Positions 43,460-52,478 of a stretch of 64,000 bases of DNA are shown here, in pieces (position 1 is the stretch's first letter; every line of letters begins with the position of its first letter). A program made the position numbers and the translations under genes. Origin of the DNA: Pantoea coffeiphila (GTDB lineage Bacteria > Pseudomonadota > Gammaproteobacteria > Enterobacterales > Enterobacteriaceae). The notes under the pieces were generated by a model. That model searched no databases and was not told the origin of the DNA. It saw only the letters and a list, made by a program, of their open reading frames with translations. The DNA is taken from NCBI RefSeq assembly GCF_016909495.1, contig NZ_JAFBFW010000001.1, positions 930,001-994,000 on the forward strand. Reading direction: 5' to 3'.

Positions 43460-44737
43460 TCAGGAGAGCCGATCCTTAGCCTTGTAATACAGGCCCGCTA
43501 CCGGCAGGAACCACGGTTTCCCAAAGTAGCCGGGAACCGCGGGCCAGCTGCTGCGCTGCCACGGATTGTTGTTGGCCTTTTCTGCTACCAGGTCGGCCAT
43601 CACCCGCCCCATCCACACCGACATCTGCGTACCGTGACCGCTGTAGCCCAGCGAGTAGAACACCCCTTCGTGCTCCCCCGCGTGCGGCAGGCGGTCGGCG
43701 GTCATATCCACCAGCCCGCCCCAGCAGTAGTCGATCGGCACATGACCGAGGGAAGGAAACATTTTTTGCATACCGGCCTTCAGTACATCGCCGCTGCGCG
43801 CATCGGAGGTCGGGCTGCTGATGGCGAAGCGTGCGCGGCCACCAAACACCAGACGACGGTCGGCGGTGGTGCGCATGTAGTTACCGATATTGAGCGAGGT
43901 CACATAGGTGCGATCGCCCGGCAGCAGGCGGTTCAGCACGCGTTCTTCCAGTGGGGCAGTTACCACGACGAAACTGCCCACCGGAATAATGCGGCGCTGG
44001 AACCACTCAAACGGACCGATGTTGGAACAACCGGTCGCCATCAGCACTTTTTCCGCCACAATGTCGCCCTTCGCGGTACTGACACGGTGGCGATAACCGT
44101 TAAGTCGGGTCAGTCCGGTCACCGCGGTGTGCGGATAGATGGCTGCCCCGGCGCGCGCGGCGGCTTCCGCCAGCCCGACGCCAAATTTACCCATATGCAT
44201 CTGGCCGCCGTGCTGCTGCAGCAGGCCACCGTGAAAATCGGGTGAATCAATTTCACGCCGCACATCCTCGCGGCTGAGAATTTCCACATCCGGGTCAACA
44301 TGGCGCTTCATCATCTCGCAGGCGGCCACCAGCGACGGCAGATGCGACGCTTTGCTGGCCAGCTTCAGCTTGCCGCAGCGGCGGAAGTCACAGTCGATCT
44401 GCTCATCGGCCACCACGCGCTGCACGTAGTCCACCGCGTCAGCAAAGGCGCGATAGTAGCGGGTCGCCTGCTCAACGCCCTGGCTTGCCACCAGCGCAGA
44501 AAAGTTCTGCGCCACGCCGGTATTGCAGTGGCCGCCGTTGCGGCCCGAAGCCTGGCTCATCACCTGCCCCGCTTCCAGCACCACGACGTTGACGCCGCTG
44601 CGCGCCAGATTCAGCGCGGCGGAGATGCCGGTAAAGCCGCCGCCAATCACCACCACATCGGCCGTGGCCGGTAAATCGCCGGTAGCAGCACCGGTAAACT
44701 CGGGTGCCGTTGCCTGCCAGAATGATTCCAGTTTCAT
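43460..44737 (-). CDS. PuuB/OrdL-like FAD oxidoreductase
   Basis: 425 residues similar to gamma-glutamylputrescine oxidase. N-terminal ADVVVIGGGFTGISAALNLARSGVNVVVLEA (FAD site, about 27-57), ASGRNGGHCNTGVAQ, then LMATGCSNIG and YSLGYSGHGTQMSVWMGRVMADLV at the C-terminus. Such enzymes oxidise an aminated side chain to an aldehyde. The adjacent aldehyde dehydrogenase would finish the step. It lies 19 bases after the HAD gene. Confidence 0.91.
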   Translation of the reverse strand: MKLESFWQATAPEFTGAATGDLPATADVVVIGGGFTGISAALNLARSGVNVVVLEAGQVMSQASGRNGGHCNTGVAQNFSALVASQGVEQATRYYRAFADAVDYVQRVVADEQIDCDFRRCGKLKLASKASHLPSLVAACEMMKRHVDPDVEILSREDVRREIDSPDFHGGLLQQHGGQMHMGKFGVGLAEAAARAGAAIYPHTAVTGLTRLNGYRHRVSTAKGDIVAEKVLMATGCSNIGPFEWFQRRIIPVGSFVVVTAPLEERVLNRLLPGDRTYVTSLNIGNYMRTTADRRLVFGGRARFAISSPTSDARSGDVLKAGMQKMFPSLGHVPIDYCWGGLVDMTADRLPHAGEHEGVFYSLGYSGHGTQMSVWMGRVMADLVAEKANNNPWQRSSWPAVPGYFGKPWFLPVAGLYYKAKDRLS

Positions 44738-44756
44738 CGCCTGTTCCTCTGTGCTC

Positions 44757-45425
44757 TTACAGCCCTACAACGCCCGGAAGACCGCCAATATCGCTGATTT
44801 CGGTGTATTCATAGGCCGGGTTGGCCGGTCCGTGCCCGCGGTTAACGAACACTTTGTTTTTAATGCCCAGGTCATACGCGGTCATCAGGTCATAGCGCAG
44901 GCTGCTGGAGACGTGCAGGATCTCTTCCGGTCCGCAGTTCAGCTTGTTGAGCATGTACTCAAAGCCTTTCATCTGCGGCTTGTAGGCCCCCACTTCTTCC
45001 GCCGTGATGGTCATATGGATTGGCGCACCCAGGCGTGGGATATGGTTTTTAATCAGTTCATCGGTGGAGTTGGTCAGCAGCACCAGCGGGAATTCTTCCG
45101 CGACTTTCGCGAGGCCGGCCGGCACATCCGGATGCGGGCCCCAGGTGGCACAGGCTTTCATCACCGCATCGCAGTCGGCCTGCGTGCATTCCACGCCCCA
45201 CTTGTTGGCGGTGCGGAATAGCGCGTTTGCCACCACCAGCGGATAGAGCTTAAACGCGCCGAGCACTTCATCCTGACGGTAGGATGAGAAGTCGTCGGTG
45301 AACGCCCTCATCCGCTCGGGGCTGATGCGATCCGCGAAGATGGCGGCAGCTGCACCGGCCATATCGAAGTTGATCAGCGTGCCGTAGCAGTCGAAGGTGA
45401 TAAATTTCGGTTTGAACACAGCCAT
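44757..45425 (-). CDS. HAD-superfamily hydrolase, haloacid dehalogenase type II-like
   Basis: 222 residues with the HAD motifs ITFDCYGTLINFD (nucleophile Asp), LLTNSTDELIK, a lysine in EEVGAYKPQMKGFEYML, and ILHVSSSLRYDLMTAYDLG. Placement between two amine-oxidising enzymes makes genuine dehalogenation doubtful; it may be a phosphatase or a repair-type hydrolase for the pathway. Confidence 0.88.
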   Translation of the reverse strand: MAVFKPKFITFDCYGTLINFDMAGAAAAIFADRISPERMRAFTDDFSSYRQDEVLGAFKLYPLVVANALFRTANKWGVECTQADCDAVMKACATWGPHPDVPAGLAKVAEEFPLVLLTNSTDELIKNHIPRLGAPIHMTITAEEVGAYKPQMKGFEYMLNKLNCGPEEILHVSSSLRYDLMTAYDLGIKNKVFVNRGHGPANPAYEYTEISDIGGLPGVVGL

Positions 45426-45464
45426 TACGCTACCTCTTCAGAGTTCGGTGTTGAGTTAAGGGTT

Positions 45465-46934
45465 TCAGAAGTCGATCAGCACGCTTTTGTAGCGCTGGCA
45501 GGCTTCAAACGCCTGGCGACCTAAATCCTTGCCAATGCCGGAGCCGTGGAAGCCACCGGTTGGGATAATGAAGTCGCCGGAGCGACCGTAGCGGTTGATC
45601 CACACCGTACCGGCGGCGATTCCGCGCATCGCGCGCAGGGCGCGGTCAATATTTTTGGTATGTACTCCGGCGCACAGTCCGTAGGTCGGATGTGATGCCA
45701 GCGCCAGGCCTTCGGCTTCGTCGTCGAAGATCTGCACGGTCAGCACCGGCCCGAAGATCTCTTCCTGTACCGCCGGGTTATCGTTGCTGACGGTGCTGAG
45801 CAGCGTAGGCTGCCAGAAGTAGCCTTCGCCGGTGTCGGCAAAGCGTTCACCGCCGACCAGAACTTCGGCACCCTGCTGGCGCGCGCTGTTGACCACCGAG
45901 GCCACCTTCGCCGCCTGGCGGGCATCAATCATCGGCGCGTAGCGGCTGTTCTCATCCCAGGTCACGCCGGGACGGAAGCACTGGCACAGTTCGATCAGTT
46001 TGCTGACCAGCGCATCGGCGATGCCGCGCTGGACGATAAGCCGTGTACCGGCCACGCAGGCCTGGCCGCCGTTGGCGGTAAAGCCGCGCAGAATACGTCC
46101 GGCGACTTCATCAATATCGCCCGCGTCGTCAAACACCAGCTGCGGGCTTTTGCCGCCCAGCTCGAGGGTCACCGGCTTCATGCCGTTAAACGCAGCGTCG
46201 CTCATAATGCGCGCCCCGGTGGCGGTAGAACCGGTAAAGGAGATTTTGCGCACCAGCGGGTGGGCGACCAGCGCGCTGCCAGTGACAGCACCGCCGCCCT
46301 GCACGATATTCAGCACACCGGCGGGCAGGCCCGCCTGCACGGCCAGCTCGGCCATACGCACGGTAGAGAACGGCGTCAGCTCGGACGGCTTCAGCACCAC
46401 GGCATTTCCTGCTGCCAGCGCCGGGCCGCATTTCCAGGATGCCATTGACAGCGGGAAGTTCCACGGGGTGATTGCGCCGATCACGCCGTAAGGTTCCGGC
46501 ACCAGCATGCCGAGGCTGGCATCGCGGGTTGGCAACACGTCGCCGCTGTATTTATCGGCACATTCGGCATAGAAGCGAATGGCTTCGGCGGTAAACGGGA
46601 TTTCATGGTTAATCACGTCGCTGATCGGGCGGGTCGATCCCAGCGATTCCAGCTGCGCCAGCTGGGTGTCGCTGGCGATCAGGTCGGCCCAGCGCCGCAG
46701 TACCGCACCGCGCTGGCGCGGCGGGCAGCTGGCCCAGCCGCTTTCGCGCACCGAGCGATCCGCAATGCTGACCGCTTCATCCACCTTCTGCGCGTCAGCT
46801 TCATACAGCTGCCCGGCAGGCAGGCCGTCGGAAGGACGATTCACCAGCAGCGCACTGCCTTCTCCGGCCTGATGCTGGCCGTTAATGTAGTGCCCTGCGG
46901 GTAATGCTATTTTTTCCGGGTCAAAACTTAGCAT
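45465..46934 (-). CDS. NAD(P)-dependent aldehyde dehydrogenase
   Basis: 489 residues of the ALDH superfamily: VIGAITPWNFPLSMASWK, FTGSTATGARIM, general base Glu in VTLELGGKSPQLVF, nucleophile Cys in ANGGQACVAGTRL, and EEIFGPVLTVQIF. It probably oxidises the aldehyde made by the PuuB-like oxidase, as PuuC does in putrescine degradation. It is the first gene of the operon. The 330-base leader upstream carries a sigma-54 promoter and an NtrC-like site. Confidence 0.92.
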   Translation of the reverse strand: MLSFDPEKIALPAGHYINGQHQAGEGSALLVNRPSDGLPAGQLYEADAQKVDEAVSIADRSVRESGWASCPPRQRGAVLRRWADLIASDTQLAQLESLGSTRPISDVINHEIPFTAEAIRFYAECADKYSGDVLPTRDASLGMLVPEPYGVIGAITPWNFPLSMASWKCGPALAAGNAVVLKPSELTPFSTVRMAELAVQAGLPAGVLNIVQGGGAVTGSALVAHPLVRKISFTGSTATGARIMSDAAFNGMKPVTLELGGKSPQLVFDDAGDIDEVAGRILRGFTANGGQACVAGTRLIVQRGIADALVSKLIELCQCFRPGVTWDENSRYAPMIDARQAAKVASVVNSARQQGAEVLVGGERFADTGEGYFWQPTLLSTVSNDNPAVQEEIFGPVLTVQIFDDEAEGLALASHPTYGLCAGVHTKNIDRALRAMRGIAAGTVWINRYGRSGDFIIPTGGFHGSGIGKDLGRQAFEACQRYKSVLIDF

Positions 46935-47041
46935 GTTGAATCCTTATTCAGATCGGGCCGGAAGATTATTTATCGGCGCCTTATCTGGCTGGCTGACTAA
47001 CAATGTTTTCGGCTTTGGTTATTCGCCTTTGTATTAAGTAA

Positions 47042-47057
47042 TGCAGAAAGTATGCCA
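47042..47057 (-). promoter_or_regulatory. sigma-54 (-24/-12) promoter of the amine catabolic operon
   Basis: TGGCATACTTTCTGCA on the minus strand, with the invariant GG and GC 12 bases apart. It matches TGGCACGN4TTGCA at all but three specified positions, 108 bases upstream of the aldehyde dehydrogenase start. Confidence 0.75.
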
Positions 47058-47177
47058 GTCAGCTAAAAAATAAAAATGCGTAAAACAGACGTCAAAAAAA
47101 TTTTGTGCCGTAATAGCGGGGTATTTTTTACAGTTAAACCGACTATTTAAATAGATGATTTTCATCACAAAATGAAC

Positions 47178-47192
47178 GCACCATGATGGTGA
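47178..47192. promoter_or_regulatory. NtrC-like enhancer dyad
   Basis: GCACCATGATGGTGA, matching GCAC-N7-GTGC except for the last base, about 125-135 bases upstream of the -24/-12 element. The spacing is typical for NtrC enhancers. Confidence 0.6.
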
Positions 47193-47259
47193 TTCTGGTA
47201 CTAAAACTGCACCAGAGAAGAGCAGAGACAATATTGATTTTGATTAAGTGATAGCCATC

Positions 47260-47297
47260 ACAAATAAAAAAGCCCGCACCATTTTGGGGTGCGGGCT
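47260..47297 (-). terminator. rho-independent terminator of gabD
   Basis: Minus-strand stem AGCCCGCACC / GGTGCGGGCT with a 7-base loop followed by TTTTTTATTTG, 27 bases beyond the gabD stop. It separates gabD from the sigma-54 operon. Confidence 0.88.
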
Positions 47298-47323
47298 TCG
47301 TCGAAGAATTTAAAAAAAAGTAT

Positions 47324-48781
47324 TTACAAGCTGCCGAAATGGAACGCCTTGGATTCCAGATATTCTTCAATACCGTAACGGGAGCCTTCGCGGCCTATTC
47401 CCGAGAGTTTAATGCCGCCAAACGGCGCAACCTCAAGCGAGACGGAACCTGTATTAAATCCGACCATTCCGAATTCCAGCGCTTCGCCGACTCGCCACGC
47501 GCGGCGTATATTTTCGGTGAAGAAGTAAGCACCCAGACCAAATGGCGTATCGTTCGCCATATTAATCGCTTCCTCTTCCGTATCAAAAATAAACAGCGGC
47601 GCCACCGGCCCAAAGGTTTCCTCGTGGGCAATACGCATTTGCGTGGTGACGTCACCCAGAACCGTTGGCGCAACAAAGGTGCCATCGCCGATGCTGACGC
47701 CGCCGGTCAGCACCGTCGCACCAAGCTGTTCGGCATCGGAGATATGGGCATTCACTTTTGCTACCGCCGCCGCGTTGATCAGTGGACCGATGGTGCTACC
47801 GTCGGCGAAGCCGTCCCCGACCTTCAGCTTCGCCACCTCGGCCAGCAGACGCTCCACCACTTTCGGGTAGATGCCGCGCTGTACCAGAATGCGGTTGGCA
47901 CAGACGCAGGTCTGACCGGCGTTGCGGAACTTGCTGATCATAATACCGCTGATGGCGATATCGAGGTCGGCATCGTCAAAGACGATGAGCGGCGCGTTGC
48001 CGCCCAGCTCCAGGCTCAGGCGCTTGATGCTGTCGGCGCTCTGCTGCATCAGCAGCTGGCCCACGCGGGTGGACCCGGTGAAGGAGATTTTCCGCACCGT
48101 GCGGCTGCCGGTCAGCGTTTCGCCGATCTCTTTCGGCAGGCCGGTCACCACCTGCAGCACGCCTGCCGGAATACCGGCCCGCTGGGCCAGCTCAACCAGC
48201 GCCAGCGCCGACAGCGGCGTCAGTTCGGAAGGCTTGACGATAATCGGGCAGCCCGCCGCCAGTGCCGGTGCGACTTTACGGGTGATCATCGCAATCGGGA
48301 AGTTCCACGGCGTGATGGCCGCCGCGACGCCTACCGGCTGCTTCAGCACCAGAATACGGCGATCTTCGCTCGGCGCGGGGATGGTATCGCCATAGATGCG
48401 GCGCGCCTCTTCGGCAAACCACTTGACGAAACCGGCACCGTAGAGCACTTCGCCTTTGGCTTCCGCCAGCGGCTTGCCCTGTTCAGCGGTCATGATCACC
48501 GCCAGATCGTCAGCGTTATCGAGGATCAGCTGATGCCATTTCTCCAGCAGCAGCGCGCGGGAAGCATTGGTGGTTTTACCCCAGCTTTTGCGTGCCGCTT
48601 CGGCATAATCAATCGCCCGCTGAGTCTCTTCGGCACCCAGTGCAGGGATGGTACAGAGCACTTCGCCGCTGGACGGGTTAATCACCGGCAGCGTTTCACC
48701 ATTAATCGCGCCCTGCCAGGCTCCGGCATAAAAGGCCTGCTGGCGCAGCAGGGTGGCGTCCCGTAAACGTGATGCAAACAT
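47324..48781 (-). CDS. gabD: succinate-semialdehyde dehydrogenase
   Basis: NAD(P)-dependent ALDH completing GABA breakdown to succinate. From ATG 48781 (AGGAG ribosome site) it has 485 residues; the open frame to 48820 adds 13 residues without a ribosome site. Motifs AAITPWNFPIAMITRK, FTGSTRVGQLLM, Glu in LSLELGGNAPLIVF, Cys in NAGQTCVCANR and FGPVAPLFIF, ending YLESKAFHFGSL, agree with GabD. It has its own terminator, so it is probably a separate unit from the operon that follows, though it supplies the step after the GabT-like enzyme. Confidence 0.9.
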   Translation of the reverse strand: MFASRLRDATLLRQQAFYAGAWQGAINGETLPVINPSSGEVLCTIPALGAEETQRAIDYAEAARKSWGKTTNASRALLLEKWHQLILDNADDLAVIMTAEQGKPLAEAKGEVLYGAGFVKWFAEEARRIYGDTIPAPSEDRRILVLKQPVGVAAAITPWNFPIAMITRKVAPALAAGCPIIVKPSELTPLSALALVELAQRAGIPAGVLQVVTGLPKEIGETLTGSRTVRKISFTGSTRVGQLLMQQSADSIKRLSLELGGNAPLIVFDDADLDIAISGIMISKFRNAGQTCVCANRILVQRGIYPKVVERLLAEVAKLKVGDGFADGSTIGPLINAAAVAKVNAHISDAEQLGATVLTGGVSIGDGTFVAPTVLGDVTTQMRIAHEETFGPVAPLFIFDTEEEAINMANDTPFGLGAYFFTENIRRAWRVGEALEFGMVGFNTGSVSLEVAPFGGIKLSGIGREGSRYGIEEYLESKAFHFGSL

Positions 48782-48904
48782 GGCAACTCCTGAATAGGTT
48801 ATCGATCCTCTGTTATCCAATGTAGCGGAGAGCGAGCAATGTATGCTGCGCTATGCGGTGCAGGGATACGCCCGGAAAAGGGTTTTCGATGGCGAAACGA
48901 AATT

Positions 48905-50260
48905 TTATGCCGTGGGAGAATTTCGCCATGGCCGGGCGACAATCAGCGCCAGCAATACCATCCCGGCGGCCAGACCAAAAGTGACGCTCAGCCCGCGCGA
49001 AGCCGCATCCACAGCGGGAAGATCCCGCCCCGCCGTGGCATAAACTGTCGCCATCAGCCCCGCACCAGCGATGAATCCCAGATTGCGGCTCAGATTCAGC
49101 ATGCCGGAAACCCGCCCGCGTCGCGCCGGATCGGCCCCTTTCAGCAATGCGGTATTGTTGGCGGCCTGAAATAACGCATAACCTGCCGTCAGCAGCATCA
49201 GTCCAATGGCATAGCCGCTGCGGCCCATCGCCTGCGGCAGTTCGGTCAGCAGCCCTCATCCGGCCGCCACCGCCAGCAGGCTACACGCGGTGGCTCGGGG
49301 CGAACCAATGCGATCCACCAGCTGCCCGGCGGGCAGCCCCGTGGCTACGGCAACCAGCGGACCCAGTGCCATCAGCATACCGCTCTGACGCGTGCTGAGA
49401 TGCAGGCCAGCGGCAAGATAAAACGGCCCAACCACCATCGTGGTCATCATCACCGCCGCCACCACCAGGCTGAGCAGCAGCCCGGCAATCAGCGCTCGCT
49501 GGCGCAGCAGCTGATTCAGCTTACTCCCCGCTGTTGACGGTGAAGGCGGCATGACGTCTGCCTCAGCCGTTGCGCCTGAACGATCGATGGCTGCCGTGTC
49601 TGCTGGCATTATTGATGCCGGATTTCCGGCTTTCGCGGTGGTGACTGCTGCGGTTTCGCTTGCCTTGTCAGAGGCGGCCCCCCTCGGCGACAGCAGACTG
49701 TGCCGGATCAGCAACCACAGCAGCAAGCCGGGCAGCAGATTAATCAAAAACAGCGCCCGCCAGCCAAACGCCGCCACCAGCACGCCGCCAAACGCCGGTC
49801 CCATCGCGGTGCCGAGCGCCGACAGCGATCCCATCACGCCCATTGCCCGCCCGCTGCGATCGGCCGGAACCACCTGCACCACCAGCGCGAGGCTGTTCAC
49901 CAGCATGATTGCGCCCCCCAGCCCCTGAATCAGCCTTGCGGCAATCAGCCAGCCGAGGTGACCGGCCAGCCCGCAGGCCAGCGAAGCTAAAGTGAACAGC
50001 AGCACGCCTGCGGCCAGCAGTCGCTGGCGGCCAAAGCGATCGCTCAGCCAGCCCATTGCCAGCACCGAACCGGTCACCGCCAGCAGGTACGTCAGTACCA
50101 CCCACTGGACCTGGGAAAACGAGGCGTGAAAAAATGCCGCAAGCGCGGGTAGACCGATGTTGGCGATGCTGCTGCTCATAGAGGAGAGCATGGTGGTCAG
50201 CGCCAGCGCGCAGAGCGCGGCGGAGGAATAAGGTGAAGATTGATAACAGGTCTGGCTCAT
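48905..50260 (-). pseudogene. MFS drug-type efflux pump interrupted by an in-frame TGA
   Basis: From ATG 50260 (GGAGAGG ribosome site) the frame encodes an EmrB/QacA-like MFS exporter: TMLSSMSSSIANIGLPALAAFF, GWLSDRFGRQRLLAAG (motif A), and ARLIQGLGGAIM (motif C region). A hydrophilic Ala/Thr-rich loop (about 216-255) precedes the second half. At codon 335 a TGA (49258-49256) interrupts LLAVAAG-stop-GLLTELPQAMGRSGYAIGLMLL. The same frame then continues normally to 48905, giving about 451 codons in all. A single substitution therefore inactivates or truncates it. It is transcribed divergently from a LysR gene. Confidence 0.82.
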
Positions 50261-50386
50261 GGATACCTCTCCATATTGATTTACCCGCAGCCTAAGCCCG
50301 TTGCTGATAAGGCGGAAGATGCACGAATTGCAGGTTATTCGTGCATGTAACGCCATCTCATCGTTGCGCTGTGCTAACATCAGCGT

Positions 50387-51307
50387 ATGAGCAAACCCGA
50401 TCTGAACCTCCTCTTTACCCTTAATGCGCTGCTCAGCGAAGGCAGCGTGGCAGCCGCCGCACGCCGCTTGCAGCTCAGCCCCTCCGCCATGAGCCGCTCG
50501 CTGGCACGTCTGCGGCAGGTGACCGGCGATCCGCTGCTGGTGCGCGCCGGACGCGGGCTGGTGCCAACGCCGCGCGCGCTGGAGCTAAACCAGCATATTG
50601 CCCGCCTGGTCGATGAGGCGGAAGCGGCGCTGCGCCCGGCGGCGGCGCTGGATCTGGCGACGTTGGATCGCATTTTCACCCTGCAAACCCGTGATGGCTT
50701 TGTGGAAAACTTTGGCCCGGCGCTGGTTGCCCGCGTACGCCGGGAAGCTCCCGGGGTGCGGCTGCGCTTTGTGCCCAAGCTGACCCGCAGCAGCCAGACG
50801 CTGCGCGACGGCAGCGTCGATCTGGTCACTGGCGTAGTAGACGCCGAAGCCGGGCCGGAACTGCGTACCCGTCTGCTGTTTGAAGATCGGCTGATTGCGG
50901 TGTTGCGGGAAGGCCATCCGCTGGCGAACGTTCCGCTGACCGTGGCGCGCTATGCCGCAGGGGAACATATTTTGACCGGGCGCAGCGGTGAGCTGAAAGG
51001 CAGAGCGGATGAGGCGCTGGCAGCGCTGGGCCTTGAACGGGATATTATCGCGATTGTTGACGGTTTTTCCGCCGCGATTGCGCTGGCGCGGGGATCGGAT
51101 TTGATTGCCACCGTGCCTTCTCGTTATACGCAGAATCTACGCCAGGGCACTGTCACCCTGCCGCTTCCACTTACGCCGCTGACCATGAAAATATCGATGA
51201 TCTGGCATCCGCGAATGGATGGCGATCGCGCACACGCCTGGCTGCGCGACTGCCTGCGGGAAGTGTGTCATGCCGAAGACGTTACGATCGGTTCCGGACC
51301 TCGATAG
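50387..51307 (+). CDS. LysR-family transcriptional regulator
   Basis: 306 residues with the N-terminal helix-turn-helix LNLLFTLNALLSEGSVAAAARRLQLSPSAMSRSLARLRQVTGDPLLVRAGRGLVPT (about 4-62) and a periplasmic-binding-fold effector domain. It is divergent from the broken MFS pump with 126 bases between them, so it probably controlled that pump. Full length. Confidence 0.9.
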   Translation: MSKPDLNLLFTLNALLSEGSVAAAARRLQLSPSAMSRSLARLRQVTGDPLLVRAGRGLVPTPRALELNQHIARLVDEAEAALRPAAALDLATLDRIFTLQTRDGFVENFGPALVARVRREAPGVRLRFVPKLTRSSQTLRDGSVDLVTGVVDAEAGPELRTRLLFEDRLIAVLREGHPLANVPLTVARYAAGEHILTGRSGELKGRADEALAALGLERDIIAIVDGFSAAIALARGSDLIATVPSRYTQNLRQGTVTLPLPLTPLTMKISMIWHPRMDGDRAHAWLRDCLREVCHAEDVTIGSGPR

Positions 51308-51310
51308 CCT

Positions 51311-51342
51311 GCTTCAGGCTGGCGTCATGGAATGCGCGATCG
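51311..51342 (-). pseudogene. short relic of a cbl/cysB-type gene
   Basis: 31 bases immediately after the LysR gene match an internal part of cbl (54663-54692) at nearly every position. On the minus strand they still read DRAFHDASLK, as in the Cbl effector domain (DRAFHAASLK). Too short to be functional. Confidence 0.6.
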
Positions 51343-51488
51343 CAGCACCTTCACAATAAACCTCGCCAACAGGGCAGATCGCACACCTGTCCATTGTTGC
51401 CTGCGGCAGGCTGACCCATACTCAAACGCACGTTCGAACGCAATCAACGCGATAACTTAACGTTAATGCATTAAATAAAAGGATGAAT

Positions 51489-52166
51489 ATGACTGACTCT
51501 AAAAAAGCATTGATCGTCGGCGCTTCACGCGGCATCGGTTTGGGTGTGGTAGAGGTACTGGCAAAGCGTGGCTGGCAGGTGACGGCAACAACGCGGGCGG
51601 CAGTGCCGGAAAAAAGCCCCGCGGCGGTGGAATGGGTCACACTGGATATCAATCAATCCGCAGCCCGGGAGGCGGTCAAAAACACGCTTTCCGCCCATCA
51701 TTTTGATCTGATATTTATCAATGCGGGCGTGTTTGGCCCCGACCATCAGAACATTCATCAGGCGAGCGATGAAGAGATTATCCAGCTGCTGTTAACCAAT
51801 GCTATTTCTCCCGTTCGCACCGCGGCTGAATTTATCCCGCTGCTGAATCACCGCACCGGCGTGCTGGCGCTGATGACCTCTGAGCTTTCCAGCCTCAACG
51901 AGAATGAGATCGCCACCTATCCGCTCTACTCCGCCAGTAAAGCCGCGCTGAATATGCTGACTCGCGGGTTGCAGGAAGCGACGGAGAAGCAGGAGCTGAC
52001 GCTGTTGTCCATTCATCCGGGTTGGGTGAAAACCGATATGGGCGGCGAAAATGCCACGCTGACCGTAGAAGAAAGCGCCACCGGGATTGTCGACCAGTTT
52101 GACGCTTACCGTGGCAAAGGCGGCCACCATTTTGTGGAATATTCCGGCCGTAAACTGCGCTGGTAA
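51489..52166 (+). CDS. short-chain dehydrogenase/reductase, CsgA/YwfD-like
   Basis: 225 residues from ATG 51489, chosen because AAGGA then sits 5 bases upstream; ATG 51483 overlaps its own ribosome site. SDR markers: ALIVGASRGIGLGVVEVLAKRG, INAGVFG, a catalytic Ser in LMTSELSSL, YSASKAALNM (Tyr/Lys) and HPGWVKTDMGG. Single gene. Substrate unknown. Confidence 0.9.
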   Translation: MTDSKKALIVGASRGIGLGVVEVLAKRGWQVTATTRAAVPEKSPAAVEWVTLDINQSAAREAVKNTLSAHHFDLIFINAGVFGPDHQNIHQASDEEIIQLLLTNAISPVRTAAEFIPLLNHRTGVLALMTSELSSLNENEIATYPLYSASKAALNMLTRGLQEATEKQELTLLSIHPGWVKTDMGGENATLTVEESATGIVDQFDAYRGKGGHHFVEYSGRKLRW

Positions 52167-52282
52167 ATTTTCGCTGCCGCCCCACTGGCCCTCTGCGGGG
52201 ATTTTCGACAGTGGCACAATTCGGAAATCCCCAATATAATCAGCCCACTCATTCACCCACAGACTACATAAGGAGGATTGCC

Positions 52283-52366
52283 ATGCTGACCCGTGAAGTT
52301 TTTTTAATTTCACTCGTCCTTAGCGATCGTCACCGCTCAAGCGTTACCGGTATCGTGCTGCGATAA
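52283..52366 (+). CDS. 27-residue leader peptide upstream of the ABC-F gene
   Basis: A small frame with a very strong ribosome site (AAGGAGG, 7 bases upstream) encoding MLTREVFLISLVLSDRHRS followed by SVTGIVLR. It lies 112 bases before an ABC-F ATPase gene, a gene class often controlled by translated leaders. Its 3' half and stop codon lie in sequence that can pair with downstream segments (see next entry). No similarity to a known protein. Confidence 0.6.
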   Translation: MLTREVFLISLVLSDRHRSSVTGIVLR

Positions 52367-52462
52367 CCAGCTTGAGCGAAGCTGATTGACAATCTGAGAA
52401 CTTCCCTCCGGCTTACCGGTTATCGTCGGCTTTATTGACGAAAGGCATCTTTTTGCCTGTAA
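52341..52462 (+). promoter_or_regulatory. candidate attenuator of the ABC-F gene
   Basis: CGATAACC (52361-52368), which contains the leader stop codon, can pair with GGTATCG upstream (52349-52355) or with GGTTATCG downstream (52418-52425), so two exclusive folds exist. Further hairpins: AGCTT-GAGCG-AAGCT at 52369-52383, and AGGCA/TGCCT around a T-rich loop at 52443-52458. Together with the leader peptide this has the layout of a ribosome-mediated attenuator. Confidence 0.5.
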
Positions 52463-52478
52463 AACTTGAGTAAGCATC

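Noticed and set aside
47271..47297. NtrC-like site GCACC..GGGTGC in the gabD terminator
   Set aside because: Half-site spacing is 9 rather than 7 bases and the sequence is fully explained by a terminator stem with U-run.
47339..48766. 475-codon plus-strand frame opposite gabD
   Set aside because: Antisense shadow of gabD, no ribosome site, no recognisable domain.
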